The translations under genes and the position numbers were made by a program. From Fimbriimonadaceae bacterium (GTDB taxonomy: Bacteria > Armatimonadota > Fimbriimonadia > Fimbriimonadales > Fimbriimonadaceae), in contig JACMJO010000160.1 in assembly GCA_014380605.1 (NCBI GenBank), positions 1 to 7,240 of the forward strand: a DNA stretch of 7,240 bases. The letters are read 5' to 3'. Below are positions 1 to 6,820 of the stretch, piece by piece; the first letter of the stretch is position 1, and every line of letters begins with the position of its first letter. The notes beneath the pieces were generated by a model. That model was not told the origin of the DNA, ran no database searches, and saw only the letters and a program-made list of their open reading frames with translations.

Positions 1-929
1 GGAAGCGTAGCAAGCTTCACAGCGTGCTTCTCTCGCCATCCAAACCACCAAATTCCTTTGCGTTGAAGAGTTAGTCGGTGGGGCATTGGCGGAGGGGTTC
101 TGCCGGCGCTAGGCGAGGCGATCGTGTCTATCTCTTTGTCAAACAGATACTGCCAAGTCGGCGTTTCGTAAATCGGAACCGGTTCCTGCGGCTTACCGTC
201 AGGAGCCGGCGAATCGTCGATAACCGAGAGTCGGTAGGCGGTATCCGAATTGCCGGCACTCGCAACTTGGAGTTCGAAAGGAACTCGCTTCGAGAACGGG
301 CCAACGCTCACCGCAGACTTTTTGGCTTCAACGGTGACAGCCGGAGCGGCCTGGACGGTCAAGGTTAGATAGCAGTTGGAAAGGGGCTTCCCTAATATCC
401 CAAATGAAACGGCAAAGGGATAGCTGGCTGGCTCTGCGTGGATGGGTGGCTTCAGAAGAAACGCAACGTCGCCCGTTCCGCCCGGCGTGATGTTGACCTG
501 GTCCCTGACTAAGGCGATCCAATCAGAGTCGAGGGATCGGTCTTCCTGCAAAACGTAGGTTCGGACGCCCGATTGGTCGTTGCTAACGGAGAATCGAACG
601 AGGATCGTTTCACCGGGCCGAGCATAGAGAACGGTGCCTTCTTTTGGATTGGCAAAGACGTGGTCTGCTGGATAGGCGGCCGCTACATCCTCTAACTCCT
701 CAGGCTCTTCTTCCTTGATTCCGTAGTCCACCACCTTCGGCGCAACGTAAACAGGCTCGGGCGTAACGACGGGAATCGGCTCCGGTTCTGGTTCTGGTTC
801 GGGTTGAGGCCTTGAGGGAATTGGGGGCGGAGCAAGGTCAATCAGTTTCGGTCCGTTTGATACTGTATCGACCGGCTCGACAACGGAAATAGACGGTTGC
901 TCGATGGGTTTTGACTCAAGCTTTACGGG
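1..929 (-). pseudogene. Downstream part of interrupted Ig-like repeat protein (in-frame continuation, 3' end beyond window)
   Basis: On the minus strand, in the same frame as the ORF that stops at 930-932, 309 sense codons run without a stop to the window edge. The first ~85 residues continue the Pro/Glu-rich linker, including PQPEPEPEPEP at residues 41-51 after the stop. Residues ~92-194 form an Ig-like beta-sandwich that resembles the N-terminal domain upstream of the stop: both have an F-x-x-x-ND motif and an AEP-x-x-YPF-x-V motif. Residues ~197-309 look like a NEW3-type Ig-like domain, with ELQVASAGNSDTAYRL and a late GIWWFGWREKH segment like the 'Arg-rich then W-FG' end of such domains. 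No credible start lies just after the stop; the first GTG codons are at 729-734, with no good ribosome site seen. It is best read as the rest of one gene. Whether it is translated by readthrough, or the stop is an error, is unknown. Confidence 0.75.
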
Positions 930-932
930 TCA
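930..932 (-). other. In-frame UGA stop splitting the Ig-like repeat gene
   Basis: On the minus strand the codons read CCC-TGA-CCC, inside a Pro/Glu-rich linker just after EPEPEPVP. I checked the frame codon by codon: the reading frame before and after the stop is the same, so no frameshift is involved. The base after the stop is C, and UGA-C is known as a weak termination context in bacteria. A one-base change to CGA, GGA, TCA or TGG would restore one ORF of at least 567 codons. Recoding of UGA across the whole genome is unlikely, because the PAAR-like gene in this window ends in TGA and the other long genes have no internal TGA. Confidence 0.85.
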
Positions 933-1703
933 GGGAACTGGTTCAGGTTCCGGTTCAGGGATGGGCTCGATGATCGGGGGCTCTACTGCGATGGCCACAA
1001 GTTCCTCGACCTCGATGATCGGAGCGACTTCCTCCCGCGGAGCGATGGTTTCAAAAATGGGCGCCACTTCCCCTGGAGCCACAGCATCCAATGGCTCAAC
1101 AACCTCTGGTTTCGTTTCAAAGATGGGCTCGACCACCGGAGGAGTCACTGACTCTATGGGCTTTTCAACCTTCGACTTCTTTGGTTTTTCCTTGGGCTTC
1201 TCAGTGGCCTGCTTCTTCTCTTCCGCCGGAACAATCTCAGGAGTCTCGATAACTGGCTCCTCGATAGGTGGAGGTGACTCTTGAACCGTCGGCATCTCCA
1301 TCACCGGTTCTAGTCGAACTTCCTGAACAACGGGGGCAACAACAACCTCGACCGGCTTAAGCGATGGGGTCAATCGCATCACTAGCGCGATTGTTCCGTT
1401 CGACTCCACTGGATCGCCATTGAGGAACAGATGGACGGTGAACGGATAGTCGCCCGGCTCGGCTGTGCCCGTGCTGGCCAAGGTAACTCTAATCAGCCCC
1501 GATTCAAAGGGAACGACGGGAAGCTTAGGTTCCTTATCAGGCGCCCAGGGGCCGAGGCCGTCGACTCGGGCGGTGAAAGTCACGACCTTCTCGGCGTCAT
1601 TTACGCAGGTGAAACCAAGGTCGAGGGGTTCGCCCGCAGGAACCTGGATGACCGTTCCTGGAGCCGGGTCGTCCCAAGACTTTTGATACGCGACGCTTGC
1701 CAA
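930..1703 (-). CDS. Ig-like domain protein with Pro/Glu-rich linker (N-terminal part, ends at in-frame UGA)
   Basis: This 257-residue product starts with TTG at 1703, four bases after the stop of the preceding gene. An in-frame TAG lies six codons upstream, so no earlier start is possible. The ribosome site is weak, which fits translational coupling. Residues ~8-112 look like one all-beta Ig-like domain, with hydrophobic strands such as LDLGFTCVND and DYPFTVHLFL. Residues ~113-257 are a Pro/Glu/Val-rich, probably disordered linker. It holds a Lys-rich patch at ~161-182, two copies of a ~22-residue unit containing PIFET (191-212 and 213-234) and a terminal EPEPEPVP tract. There is no signal peptide or membrane segment. 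The frame continues past the stop with two more Ig-like domains, so this is probably the front of a protein of at least 567 residues. A structural or fibre-like role in the injection particle is inferred from its position only. Confidence 0.8.
   Translation of the reverse strand: MASVAYQKSWDDPAPGTVIQVPAGEPLDLGFTCVNDAEKVVTFTARVDGLGPWAPDKEPKLPVVPFESGLIRVTLASTGTAEPGDYPFTVHLFLNGDPVESNGTIALVMRLTPSLKPVEVVVAPVVQEVRLEPVMEMPTVQESPPPIEEPVIETPEIVPAEEKKQATEKPKEKPKKSKVEKPIESVTPPVVEPIFETKPEVVEPLDAVAPGEVAPIFETIAPREEVAPIIEVEELVAIAVEPPIIEPIPEPEPEPVP
1047..1134 (-). repeat. Imperfect ~66-bp coding repeat (22-residue unit)
   Basis: Two related stretches, at 1047-1067 and 1114-1134 on the plus-strand text, share GTTTCAAARATGGGC and lie 66 bases apart. 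In the minus-strand protein they encode two tandem ~22-residue units, each with PIFET followed by an acidic, Pro-rich segment. This looks like linker growth by duplication. The interval spans only the two conserved cores; the full units extend a little to either side. Confidence 0.55.
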
Positions 1704-1707
1704 ATCG

Positions 1708-2874
1708 TTAGATGCGAGCTAACTCGGTTCGTCGCTTACGCTGAGCGGCAAAGGCCACCACGTTCAAACCGAATTCGATCGCCCTCCTGATGCGATCTCG
1801 ACTGCCTTCATCGTCTGGCTTGGCCAAATTCCCTTGCCAAGCTCCCCCAAAATCATGGGTGCTGAGAATAACTCCTTTGTCCAAGTCTCCCGTCAAGGCG
1901 CCCTTATCGGACCCGCCCGGAGGTGCGCTTGAGAACAGGTGATGCGATCGCATCAGCGCGGAATCCTTCGGAATGGCCTTCATTGAGGCTCCGGCGGCCT
2001 TGGCGATATCTGCAAAAGCCTTAACAAAGCCATCGCTTCCCTTGCTTGCTTCGGCAAAGAGCGTTCCGCCGCCATCCAAATACCGGCGAAGACCTTCCAA
2101 CTGTTCCTTGTTCAGGGCTTGGAAATCGCCTTCACAACTGACGTAGAGAAGGAATGGCTCTGGCCCAGCGCCGGCTGTCCTAAGGTTGAAAAGACCATCG
2201 AAGCCGAGGTGAAAACCCAACCCGTTGGCCTCGCGGATCATGTTGTATAGACCCGCTCGATTCGGCTTCCAGGCTCCGGGGTCGGCGGAAGGAAGGAAGC
2301 AAAGCTCGCCCACCATGCCATCTGCATAGCAATGCGGGAAGGCCAGAATTCGATACAGGAGGTTCAGTTCGTCCTCAGCGGGATCGAAAGGGTTCTTTGC
2401 CTCTTTGACGGCCTTATCCTTTCCGGACCGATCCACCCTGGCGAGCTCAATGTAAGGCGTCTTCGCAAGCTCCTTAGTGGCAATAACCTGCCGACCTTCG
2501 ACAAGCCGGAAATACTTCTTGCCTCCGCCCACCGTGATTGCCGATCGACTGTCATAGTTATCCTCATAGGCGATGGTGATATAAACCTGCCCCTTTTCTT
2601 CCAGGACAAACGATGCGGGCTCAGAGAGGAGTAGTGTTCGACCCTCGGAATCTACCGCCATCCCGGGGGCAACGACGACGGTCTTCTCCTGCTTACCGGA
2701 TACGACGACTTCCAAACCCATTACAATCCCTGGCCGATGAGCTCCGGTCGCGTGCAGAGCGCGGTGTGAATTGTGCTGGCCATGAGCCTCGCGCCACACA
2801 TCGGCATCGATGGGCAATTCGTTGAATGGCTCGATGCCTGAGATTCGACGGGCAATCAGTTCCTCGATCGGCAT
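1708..2874 (-). CDS. Fibre-like N-terminal region fused to DUF4159 domain, injection-system accessory protein
   Basis: This is a 388-residue protein with an ATG start two bases after the TAG of the gpI-like gene; an AGGGAG about 12 bases upstream may be its ribosome site. Residues ~1-110 resemble N-terminal regions of tail-associated proteins: a His-rich HGQHNSHRALH stretch, then GIVMGLEVVV, then VVVAPGMAVDSEGR, the 'biological origin / VAPG-A-D-GR' style of phage baseplate-linked fibres. Residues ~195-378 fit DUF4159 (amidotransferase-like fold): FLLYVSCEGDF, the LRRYLDGGGTLFAEA segment, a D-SALMRSHHLF segment and a final IEFGLNVVAFA helix. The Cys in FLLYVSC is not clearly a catalytic nucleophile, so enzyme activity is not claimed. 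No signal peptide or membrane helix is seen. Tight packing after baseplate genes suggests a peripheral baseplate or fibre part. The DUF4159 call is from motif memory and needs a profile search. Confidence 0.72.
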   Translation of the reverse strand: MPIEELIARRISGIEPFNELPIDADVWREAHGQHNSHRALHATGAHRPGIVMGLEVVVSGKQEKTVVVAPGMAVDSEGRTLLLSEPASFVLEEKGQVYITIAYEDNYDSRSAITVGGGKKYFRLVEGRQVIATKELAKTPYIELARVDRSGKDKAVKEAKNPFDPAEDELNLLYRILAFPHCYADGMVGELCFLPSADPGAWKPNRAGLYNMIREANGLGFHLGFDGLFNLRTAGAGPEPFLLYVSCEGDFQALNKEQLEGLRRYLDGGGTLFAEASKGSDGFVKAFADIAKAAGASMKAIPKDSALMRSHHLFSSAPPGGSDKGALTGDLDKGVILSTHDFGGAWQGNLAKPDDEGSRDRIRRAIEFGLNVVAFAAQRKRRTELARI

Positions 2875-2876
2875 AG

Positions 2877-3962
2877 CTAACTCGTTCTCCCTAGGATTCG
2901 CAGGGAATAGGCCGTATGAGCGGGCTTTTCCCAGGTGATGATGTCGTGAACAATCTGTTCATTGATCTTGGTCGGATCGGGTGCGGCAATGCTCACGACG
3001 AACGTATGGGCCGGAACGTCTCCAAGTTTGGTATCGCGGTTACCCATTTTGGTTTCGGGACCTAATCTCATCCCTCGAACTGGGACGTCGTGAATGTCTG
3101 GTTTGACTCCGGTATAAATCTCAATGTAGCGCGACAGTCCCCGTTTGGTTCCACGCCATCTCCACAGTTCCACCGCTTCCTTTATCAGGCGACGCCGCTG
3201 CATTTCGCTCCAGTTTTCATCTAGCGGCAAACAAACCCATGCCCCAAGCCACAACAGGAATTCGGGCGGGGTGCTGTACGGGCTGAACAGCATATCAAGA
3301 CGATCCAGGGTTCGCTGGAGTGGGCGGAGGGCATCTTCGAAGCCGAGCAAGTAACGCTCGAAGAACGGTGATTCACCGTTGTCTTCATCCCTCTGCTTTT
3401 GCATCTCTTCGCCATAGATGCCGGGGAGAAGTCCCAACAGCTTGCCGCGAGGGTGCTCCAGCGTGAGGAATCCGGGCCGCCGGATTTCCCCTGCGCCCGG
3501 GTCTTTTGCTTCCTCTACTACAATGTCGAATCCGTAGGTACCGGGGCTCACGCCCTCGGCAAGCTTGGGGGCAAGCTCCAGGCTGATCATGCGGGTTTCC
3601 CCGGCTAAAATCATGGCCGTCATGCTCTGGCCATCTGCGCTGACTTCGTCCTGCTCGTCCAGCGCAACACCGCCCTGGAGTTCCCGCGCCTTACGCTGAA
3701 GGTAAGTCCACCGAGCCCAACTCGGAGACCAGCCCCGATGACTTGGTTCTAACCTGAGTCGGACCTTGTGGGATTTATCGTCGGTACTCGCGATCGTAAC
3801 CACCGCCGACCGCTTAGGTTCCGCCCGATGCCAAAGATGGGCATACCGATCCATCGCGATCTCGGGATGGTTGGGTTGGAGATCGAGGGTGATGAAGTCT
3901 GGGCGTAACTCAACGTCCAGTCCTTCAAGCGCCTTTCCCCCGACTTTTGATTCGGATACCAA
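2877..3962 (-). CDS. Phage tail protein I-like baseplate protein (Afp12/P2 gpI-like) with Ig-like N-terminal extension
   Basis: The protein has 361 residues. The start is TTG at 3962, directly abutting the TAG of the J-like gene. A GGAGGG nine bases upstream (3972-3977) supports this start, and the in-frame stop allows no longer form. Residues ~175-300 match the P2 gpI-like/TIGR02242 tail protein type: LLPGIYGEE, FFERYLLGFED, LDMLFSPYSTPPEFLLWLG, then RRRLIKEAVELWRWRGTKRGL and IEIYTGVKP. The C-terminal ~40 residues (HTFVVSIAAP to AHTAYSLRI) are a typical ending. Residues ~15-165 are a beta-rich segment with VTIASTDDKSHKVRLRL and SPGTYGFDIVV, which looks Ig-like and resembles domains two genes downstream. 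In P2, gpI joins the baseplate with J; a wedge role beside the J-like protein is expected here. Confidence 0.88.
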   Translation of the reverse strand: MVSESKVGGKALEGLDVELRPDFITLDLQPNHPEIAMDRYAHLWHRAEPKRSAVVTIASTDDKSHKVRLRLEPSHRGWSPSWARWTYLQRKARELQGGVALDEQDEVSADGQSMTAMILAGETRMISLELAPKLAEGVSPGTYGFDIVVEEAKDPGAGEIRRPGFLTLEHPRGKLLGLLPGIYGEEMQKQRDEDNGESPFFERYLLGFEDALRPLQRTLDRLDMLFSPYSTPPEFLLWLGAWVCLPLDENWSEMQRRRLIKEAVELWRWRGTKRGLSRYIEIYTGVKPDIHDVPVRGMRLGPETKMGNRDTKLGDVPAHTFVVSIAAPDPTKINEQIVHDIITWEKPAHTAYSLRILGRTS

Positions 3963-6122
3963 CTAGACTGGCCCTCCATTGAGGGGTGTGTAGTCGTCGC
4001 TACCGACGGACGTGATTGGAACGACTCGAATCGTGTGGGCGCGAGTGCAGAACAGCTCATGGTCGCCAAGCCGAACGCCCTGTTCGTTTGAAGCCTGTTC
4101 CTCTGGACCAAAGGCGCCTTCTTCCTTGTTCAAGATTCGCGATGTGAATATCTTGGCATCGAGTAGAAACGCAACTCCCCGAACTGCTCCGATCTGGGCA
4201 TAGATATCGGCTAAGGTCAGCGACCGTCGGAATGGCCATCCGTCCCCCGATGGTCCGCCATAGAGAGGGTGCAGGAACATGTTGAGGCGTTGCCGCACTC
4301 GACTGGACACGTCTTCAGAGTTCGCCCGGGGATCGGCAACCAACCTGATGTCTAGCGAAACGAAGACGTAGTCGGGCTCAGACACTTCCACAACCGTTGT
4401 GAGAAGTTTGTGCTCATCAAGATAGGCAAGAACCTCCTCAATCGTCTTGGGGCTGACTGTAAGATGCTCGGGGCGGGGGACCTCGATGTTTCGCCCGAGC
4501 GCGGGAACGATGAGCATCCGAACGGTTCCAGGTTTGGGCAAATTCTCCCCGGAGGCAGGGTGGAGCATCGGCTGGACGCATCTAGCCCGACCCACTCCGC
4601 CGGTTGCCTTTTGGGCCAAAAACTCAAAGTCGTCGGCCGTGACCGCGCGGTTCCTGATCTTCAGGATTTCTTTGGCGCGCATGATGGCCCGGTCGAGGGT
4701 TTCCATATCTCTGCCACCGGTCGCCGGCCGCGGATTTGACACACCTGAAATATATTGATAAGAACCCTTTGTGATCGTGATCTTGTTCTCGCGAACATTG
4801 CCTTCGACGCCACCGCCAATTCGATATGCGGACATGCCAACGATCAGACCTTGCTCAGGAATCCTTCCGAACTGAGTCGTTGTGCCGTCTGGGTTCCTCA
4901 GAACAGGGCCGAACGCCACGGTTCCGGTCAATTCGTCATAGGTGAAATGCCGGTCGTCCGAGTCGCTTTGAGAAAAGTCGTCCACCCTGATCCAGGGCAC
5001 CCAGCCGTCCATGTCGTCGGGCGCATCTCCCATTGGCCCCACCAAGACAGTATCGATTTCGCGCAGTCCCAATGTTGGGTAATAGCGAACCTGGAAGGTC
5101 TGGCCCGGCAATCCATCGCTGATCCCGAGGGGTTCGTTTTTCAAAACGGAACACTGGGTGGAAGAGACGGTCCCACCTACTGTCCGCGCGGCCATCAATT
5201 TGATCTCGGGTGGCTTCTGATACGGGTCAGGCCCTTTGCCTTCTGGTCCCCTCGGGGGTAAATCCGCCGCCAAAGTCGTGTATCGAACCCGAATCCAAAA
5301 TGCCTTCGTTCCCGCAACGGTGGAATCAACCATCCCGTCGGGCATCGCAAGCTCAACGTAGCCGGTTCTGTTGAATCCGAACGTCCGATCTTCGACAACT
5401 TCCAAAGGGCGCCAAGATGCTGACGATGCATGCCAAATCTCCCACATCTGAGCGGGGTAGCTTTCATTCAAGCCAGTGGCGGCGGCGGTCAAGCACTCAA
5501 CGTAGAGGTGGATGACATTGTTAGAGATGTCGTTCTCGAACCCGACATACAACGAGTCGCCTTGGCCCGGTATGGCGCCGTAAATGGGAAACGAAGGAGA
5601 ATCGTCGGAAATTTCTTCAGGGAGATCGAAAGCACGGGCATCGGAGGCTTCTCGTTCACCAGTTCCCGCTTCTCGACGGGGCAAAGCCACAACGTGCCTC
5701 AAACGAGGTCGAATCATCCGCAGTGTTCGATCTGTGACGAATTCGATCGAATCTTCAGTTTCGGTTCGAAGCGTGCTTGCCGTCGCGCTCCCTCCTCTCA
5801 GTTCAACCTCGTTTTCGTCGCCTTCCGAATCGTCGTCGATCCACCGCGACAGGCTAAAGCGCAAATCAGTCTGAGCGGCTTCTGCGGGTTGTAATCGGAC
5901 CCCAAGCATGTCCAAGAACCGAATGTGGTTCTTCTCGGGAACCTGGTTGAGGCGAAACAGCATCGTCTCGCTGAGGTAGGAAAAGAGCTCGATAAGGGTT
6001 ACGCCGGGATCGGAAACGTTATGGTCCGTCCATTCTGGACACCTCAAACCGATCATCCGCTTGGCATCGTCCACGAGCGACTGAAAGCTTCTGTCGTCGA
6101 GATTGGGTGACGGAAGCGCCAT
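3963..6122 (-). CDS. Baseplate J-like protein (Afp11-like putative baseplate assembly protein)
   Basis: This is the largest gene, 719 residues, with an ATG start three bases after the gp25-like stop and an AGGTGG at 6133-6138 that may be its ribosome site. It fits the baseplate J / TIGR02243 'putative baseplate assembly' type. Near the N-terminus it has CPEWTDHNVSDPGVTLIELFSYLSE split over residues ~28-52, then a KNHIRFLDMLGV segment. The core has YRIGGGVEGNV at ~433-443 and NRAVTADDFE at 491-500, and the C-terminal part has HPLYGGPSGDGWPF at ~618-631. Residues ~90-420 are a long, acidic, beta-rich insertion compared with short phage J proteins, as is usual in eCIS homologues. Its role is to form the baseplate wedge and link the hub to peripheral parts. 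It is in the same reading frame as the next gene, separated only by one TAG. Confidence 0.93.
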   Translation of the reverse strand: MALPSPNLDDRSFQSLVDDAKRMIGLRCPEWTDHNVSDPGVTLIELFSYLSETMLFRLNQVPEKNHIRFLDMLGVRLQPAEAAQTDLRFSLSRWIDDDSEGDENEVELRGGSATASTLRTETEDSIEFVTDRTLRMIRPRLRHVVALPRREAGTGEREASDARAFDLPEEISDDSPSFPIYGAIPGQGDSLYVGFENDISNNVIHLYVECLTAAATGLNESYPAQMWEIWHASSASWRPLEVVEDRTFGFNRTGYVELAMPDGMVDSTVAGTKAFWIRVRYTTLAADLPPRGPEGKGPDPYQKPPEIKLMAARTVGGTVSSTQCSVLKNEPLGISDGLPGQTFQVRYYPTLGLREIDTVLVGPMGDAPDDMDGWVPWIRVDDFSQSDSDDRHFTYDELTGTVAFGPVLRNPDGTTTQFGRIPEQGLIVGMSAYRIGGGVEGNVRENKITITKGSYQYISGVSNPRPATGGRDMETLDRAIMRAKEILKIRNRAVTADDFEFLAQKATGGVGRARCVQPMLHPASGENLPKPGTVRMLIVPALGRNIEVPRPEHLTVSPKTIEEVLAYLDEHKLLTTVVEVSEPDYVFVSLDIRLVADPRANSEDVSSRVRQRLNMFLHPLYGGPSGDGWPFRRSLTLADIYAQIGAVRGVAFLLDAKIFTSRILNKEEGAFGPEEQASNEQGVRLGDHELFCTRAHTIRVVPITSVGSDDYTPLNGGPV

Positions 6123-6125
6123 GAG

Positions 6126-6530
6126 CTATTCGCCACCTGGGATCGAATAGAAGGGAAACACTAGGTTGCGCTGGCTATTAGTTGCGATGACTTGGTATTG
6201 GATGTTGAGCATCAGCACGTTTTCCGTGGTTGGGTTCGGGACAGTTTTCACTTCCAATACGTCGATTCTTGGCTCCCACATCGTCAGTGCCTCGATAACA
6301 AACCTGCGCGCGAGGCCGCTTGTTGCCGGATCGTTTGGAGCAAAAACAAGGTCGTGTATCTCACACCCAAATTCGGGGCGCATGGGGCGTTCTCCTTTGT
6401 GGGTTAGGAGAATCATTCGGATCGCCTCTTCGACGTCTTGCTCTTCATGGACAAGCTCAATCCGCCCACGATTGTCCAGCCTAGGCGGAAACTTCCATCC
6501 AGAGCCCAGAAAATTCTTGGTCTGATCCAA
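6126..6530 (-). CDS. gp25-like baseplate wedge protein (Afp9/TssE-like, gpW/gp25 family)
   Basis: The protein has 134 residues, the normal size for this family. It carries the family signature near residues 44-66: THKGERPMRPEFGCEIHDLVF, here split as THKGERPMRPEF then GCEIHDLVF, followed by APND and a helix ending in EALTMWEPRI. T4 gp25 and its homologues start sheath assembly from the baseplate. The start is TTG at 6530: an in-frame TGA lies only four codons upstream and no ATG is available near the N-terminus. An AGAGGG at 6538-6543, seven bases away, is a good ribosome site. It is the first sure gene of the minus-strand operon, three bases before the J-like gene. A terminator-like hairpin lies just upstream. 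Confidence 0.94.
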   Translation of the reverse strand: MDQTKNFLGSGWKFPPRLDNRGRIELVHEEQDVEEAIRMILLTHKGERPMRPEFGCEIHDLVFAPNDPATSGLARRFVIEALTMWEPRIDVLEVKTVPNPTTENVLMLNIQYQVIATNSQRNLVFPFYSIPGGE

Positions 6531-6537
6531 CGCAAAT

Positions 6538-6543
6538 CCCTCT
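6538..6543 (-). promoter_or_regulatory. Ribosome binding site fixing the TTG start of the gp25-like gene
   Basis: Minus-strand AGAGGG lies seven bases before TTG at 6530. With an in-frame TGA at 6543-6545, this makes TTG the only reasonable start. Confidence 0.65.
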
Positions 6544-6544
6544 C

Positions 6545-6575
6545 AAAAAAACCAGGTCGGCTCACCCGCCAAACC
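6545..6575 (-). terminator. Terminator- or attenuator-like hairpin upstream of the gp25-like gene
   Basis: On the minus strand, GGTTTGGC (6575-6568) can pair with GCCGACC (6561-6555) through seven pairs, one a G-U, with one bulged T and a six-base loop GGGTGA. Three bases later comes a run of seven T (6551-6545). It sits after the stop of the possible 74-codon ORF and just before the gp25 ribosome site. It could end an upstream transcript or act as an attenuator for the operon. Stem energy was not computed, and the 3-base gap before the T run weakens the call. Confidence 0.4.
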
Positions 6576-6585
6576 AAGTAATTCA

Positions 6586-6810
6586 CTATATCCCCAATAA
6601 GCCTCGCGTGAGCCTGTTTTTGATCCAATCGTCCCCTTCAATGTGCAGGGAACACGCCGGGAGAACCACCACCCCACGCTTCGCCCAATCGTTGCTGCGC
6701 CCCGGATCAAGGGGAGGCTCTCTGGGCAGTAGCAGAATCACTTCGTGCGAAGCACGGTCGGAGTGCTGAAGCGCCTTCTCGGCACTGCGCCTTGGTAATT
6801 CGGATAACAT
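6586..6810 (-). CDS. Possible small hypothetical protein (74 aa) ahead of the gp25-like gene
   Basis: I do not recognise this product. It has 74 residues, with an ATG at 6810, only two codons after an in-frame TAG, and ends 55 bases before the gp25-like start. The sequence looks protein-like: a charged N-terminus, a hydrophobic ILLLPREPP stretch, then RGVVVLPACSL and an acidic/basic end. No signal peptide, membrane helix or known motif is seen. There is no good ribosome site before the ATG, and its start overlaps the promoter-like pair of the PAAR-like gene. It may be a genuine small accessory gene, the remnant of a longer one, or chance. The strand and its place directly before baseplate genes are the main support. 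Confidence 0.38.
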   Translation of the reverse strand: MLSELPRRSAEKALQHSDRASHEVILLLPREPPLDPGRSNDWAKRGVVVLPACSLHIEGDDWIKNRLTRGLLGI

Positions 6811-6820
6811 CGGCTACGAT
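6792..6820 (+). promoter_or_regulatory. Sigma70-like promoter candidate for the PAAR-like gene
   Basis: TTGGTA (6792-6797) and TACGAT (6815-6820) are separated by 17 bases, a canonical spacing, and point at the PAAR-like gene. Transcription would start near 6827, giving a leader of under 20 bases that still includes the ribosome site at 6832-6838. Both hexamers are imperfect and the host's sigma factors are unknown. Confidence 0.35.

Noticed and set aside
890..932. Selenocysteine insertion at the UGA
   Set aside because: The site is a variable Pro/Glu linker, and only a weak four-pair stem can be drawn just after the UGA; no convincing bacterial SECIS hairpin.
904..1284. Plus-strand 126-codon ORF rich in Ser/Gly/Thr
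   Set aside because: It is the antisense shadow of the Pro/Glu linker; the low complexity comes from the minus-strand repeats, and there is no fitting neighbour on that strand.
1717..2884. Ten-base identical AGCTAACTCG at 1717-1726 and 2875-2884, both near gene junctions
   Set aside because: A match of this length is expected by chance in a window of this size.
4755..5894. Plus-strand ORFs of 168 and 154 codons
   Set aside because: They lie wholly inside the well-supported J-like gene on the other strand and show no recognisable family features.
6585..6590. Minus-strand TATAGT as a -10 box for the gp25 operon
   Set aside because: No acceptable -35 hexamer lies 16 to 18 bases upstream, and there is no extended -10 motif.
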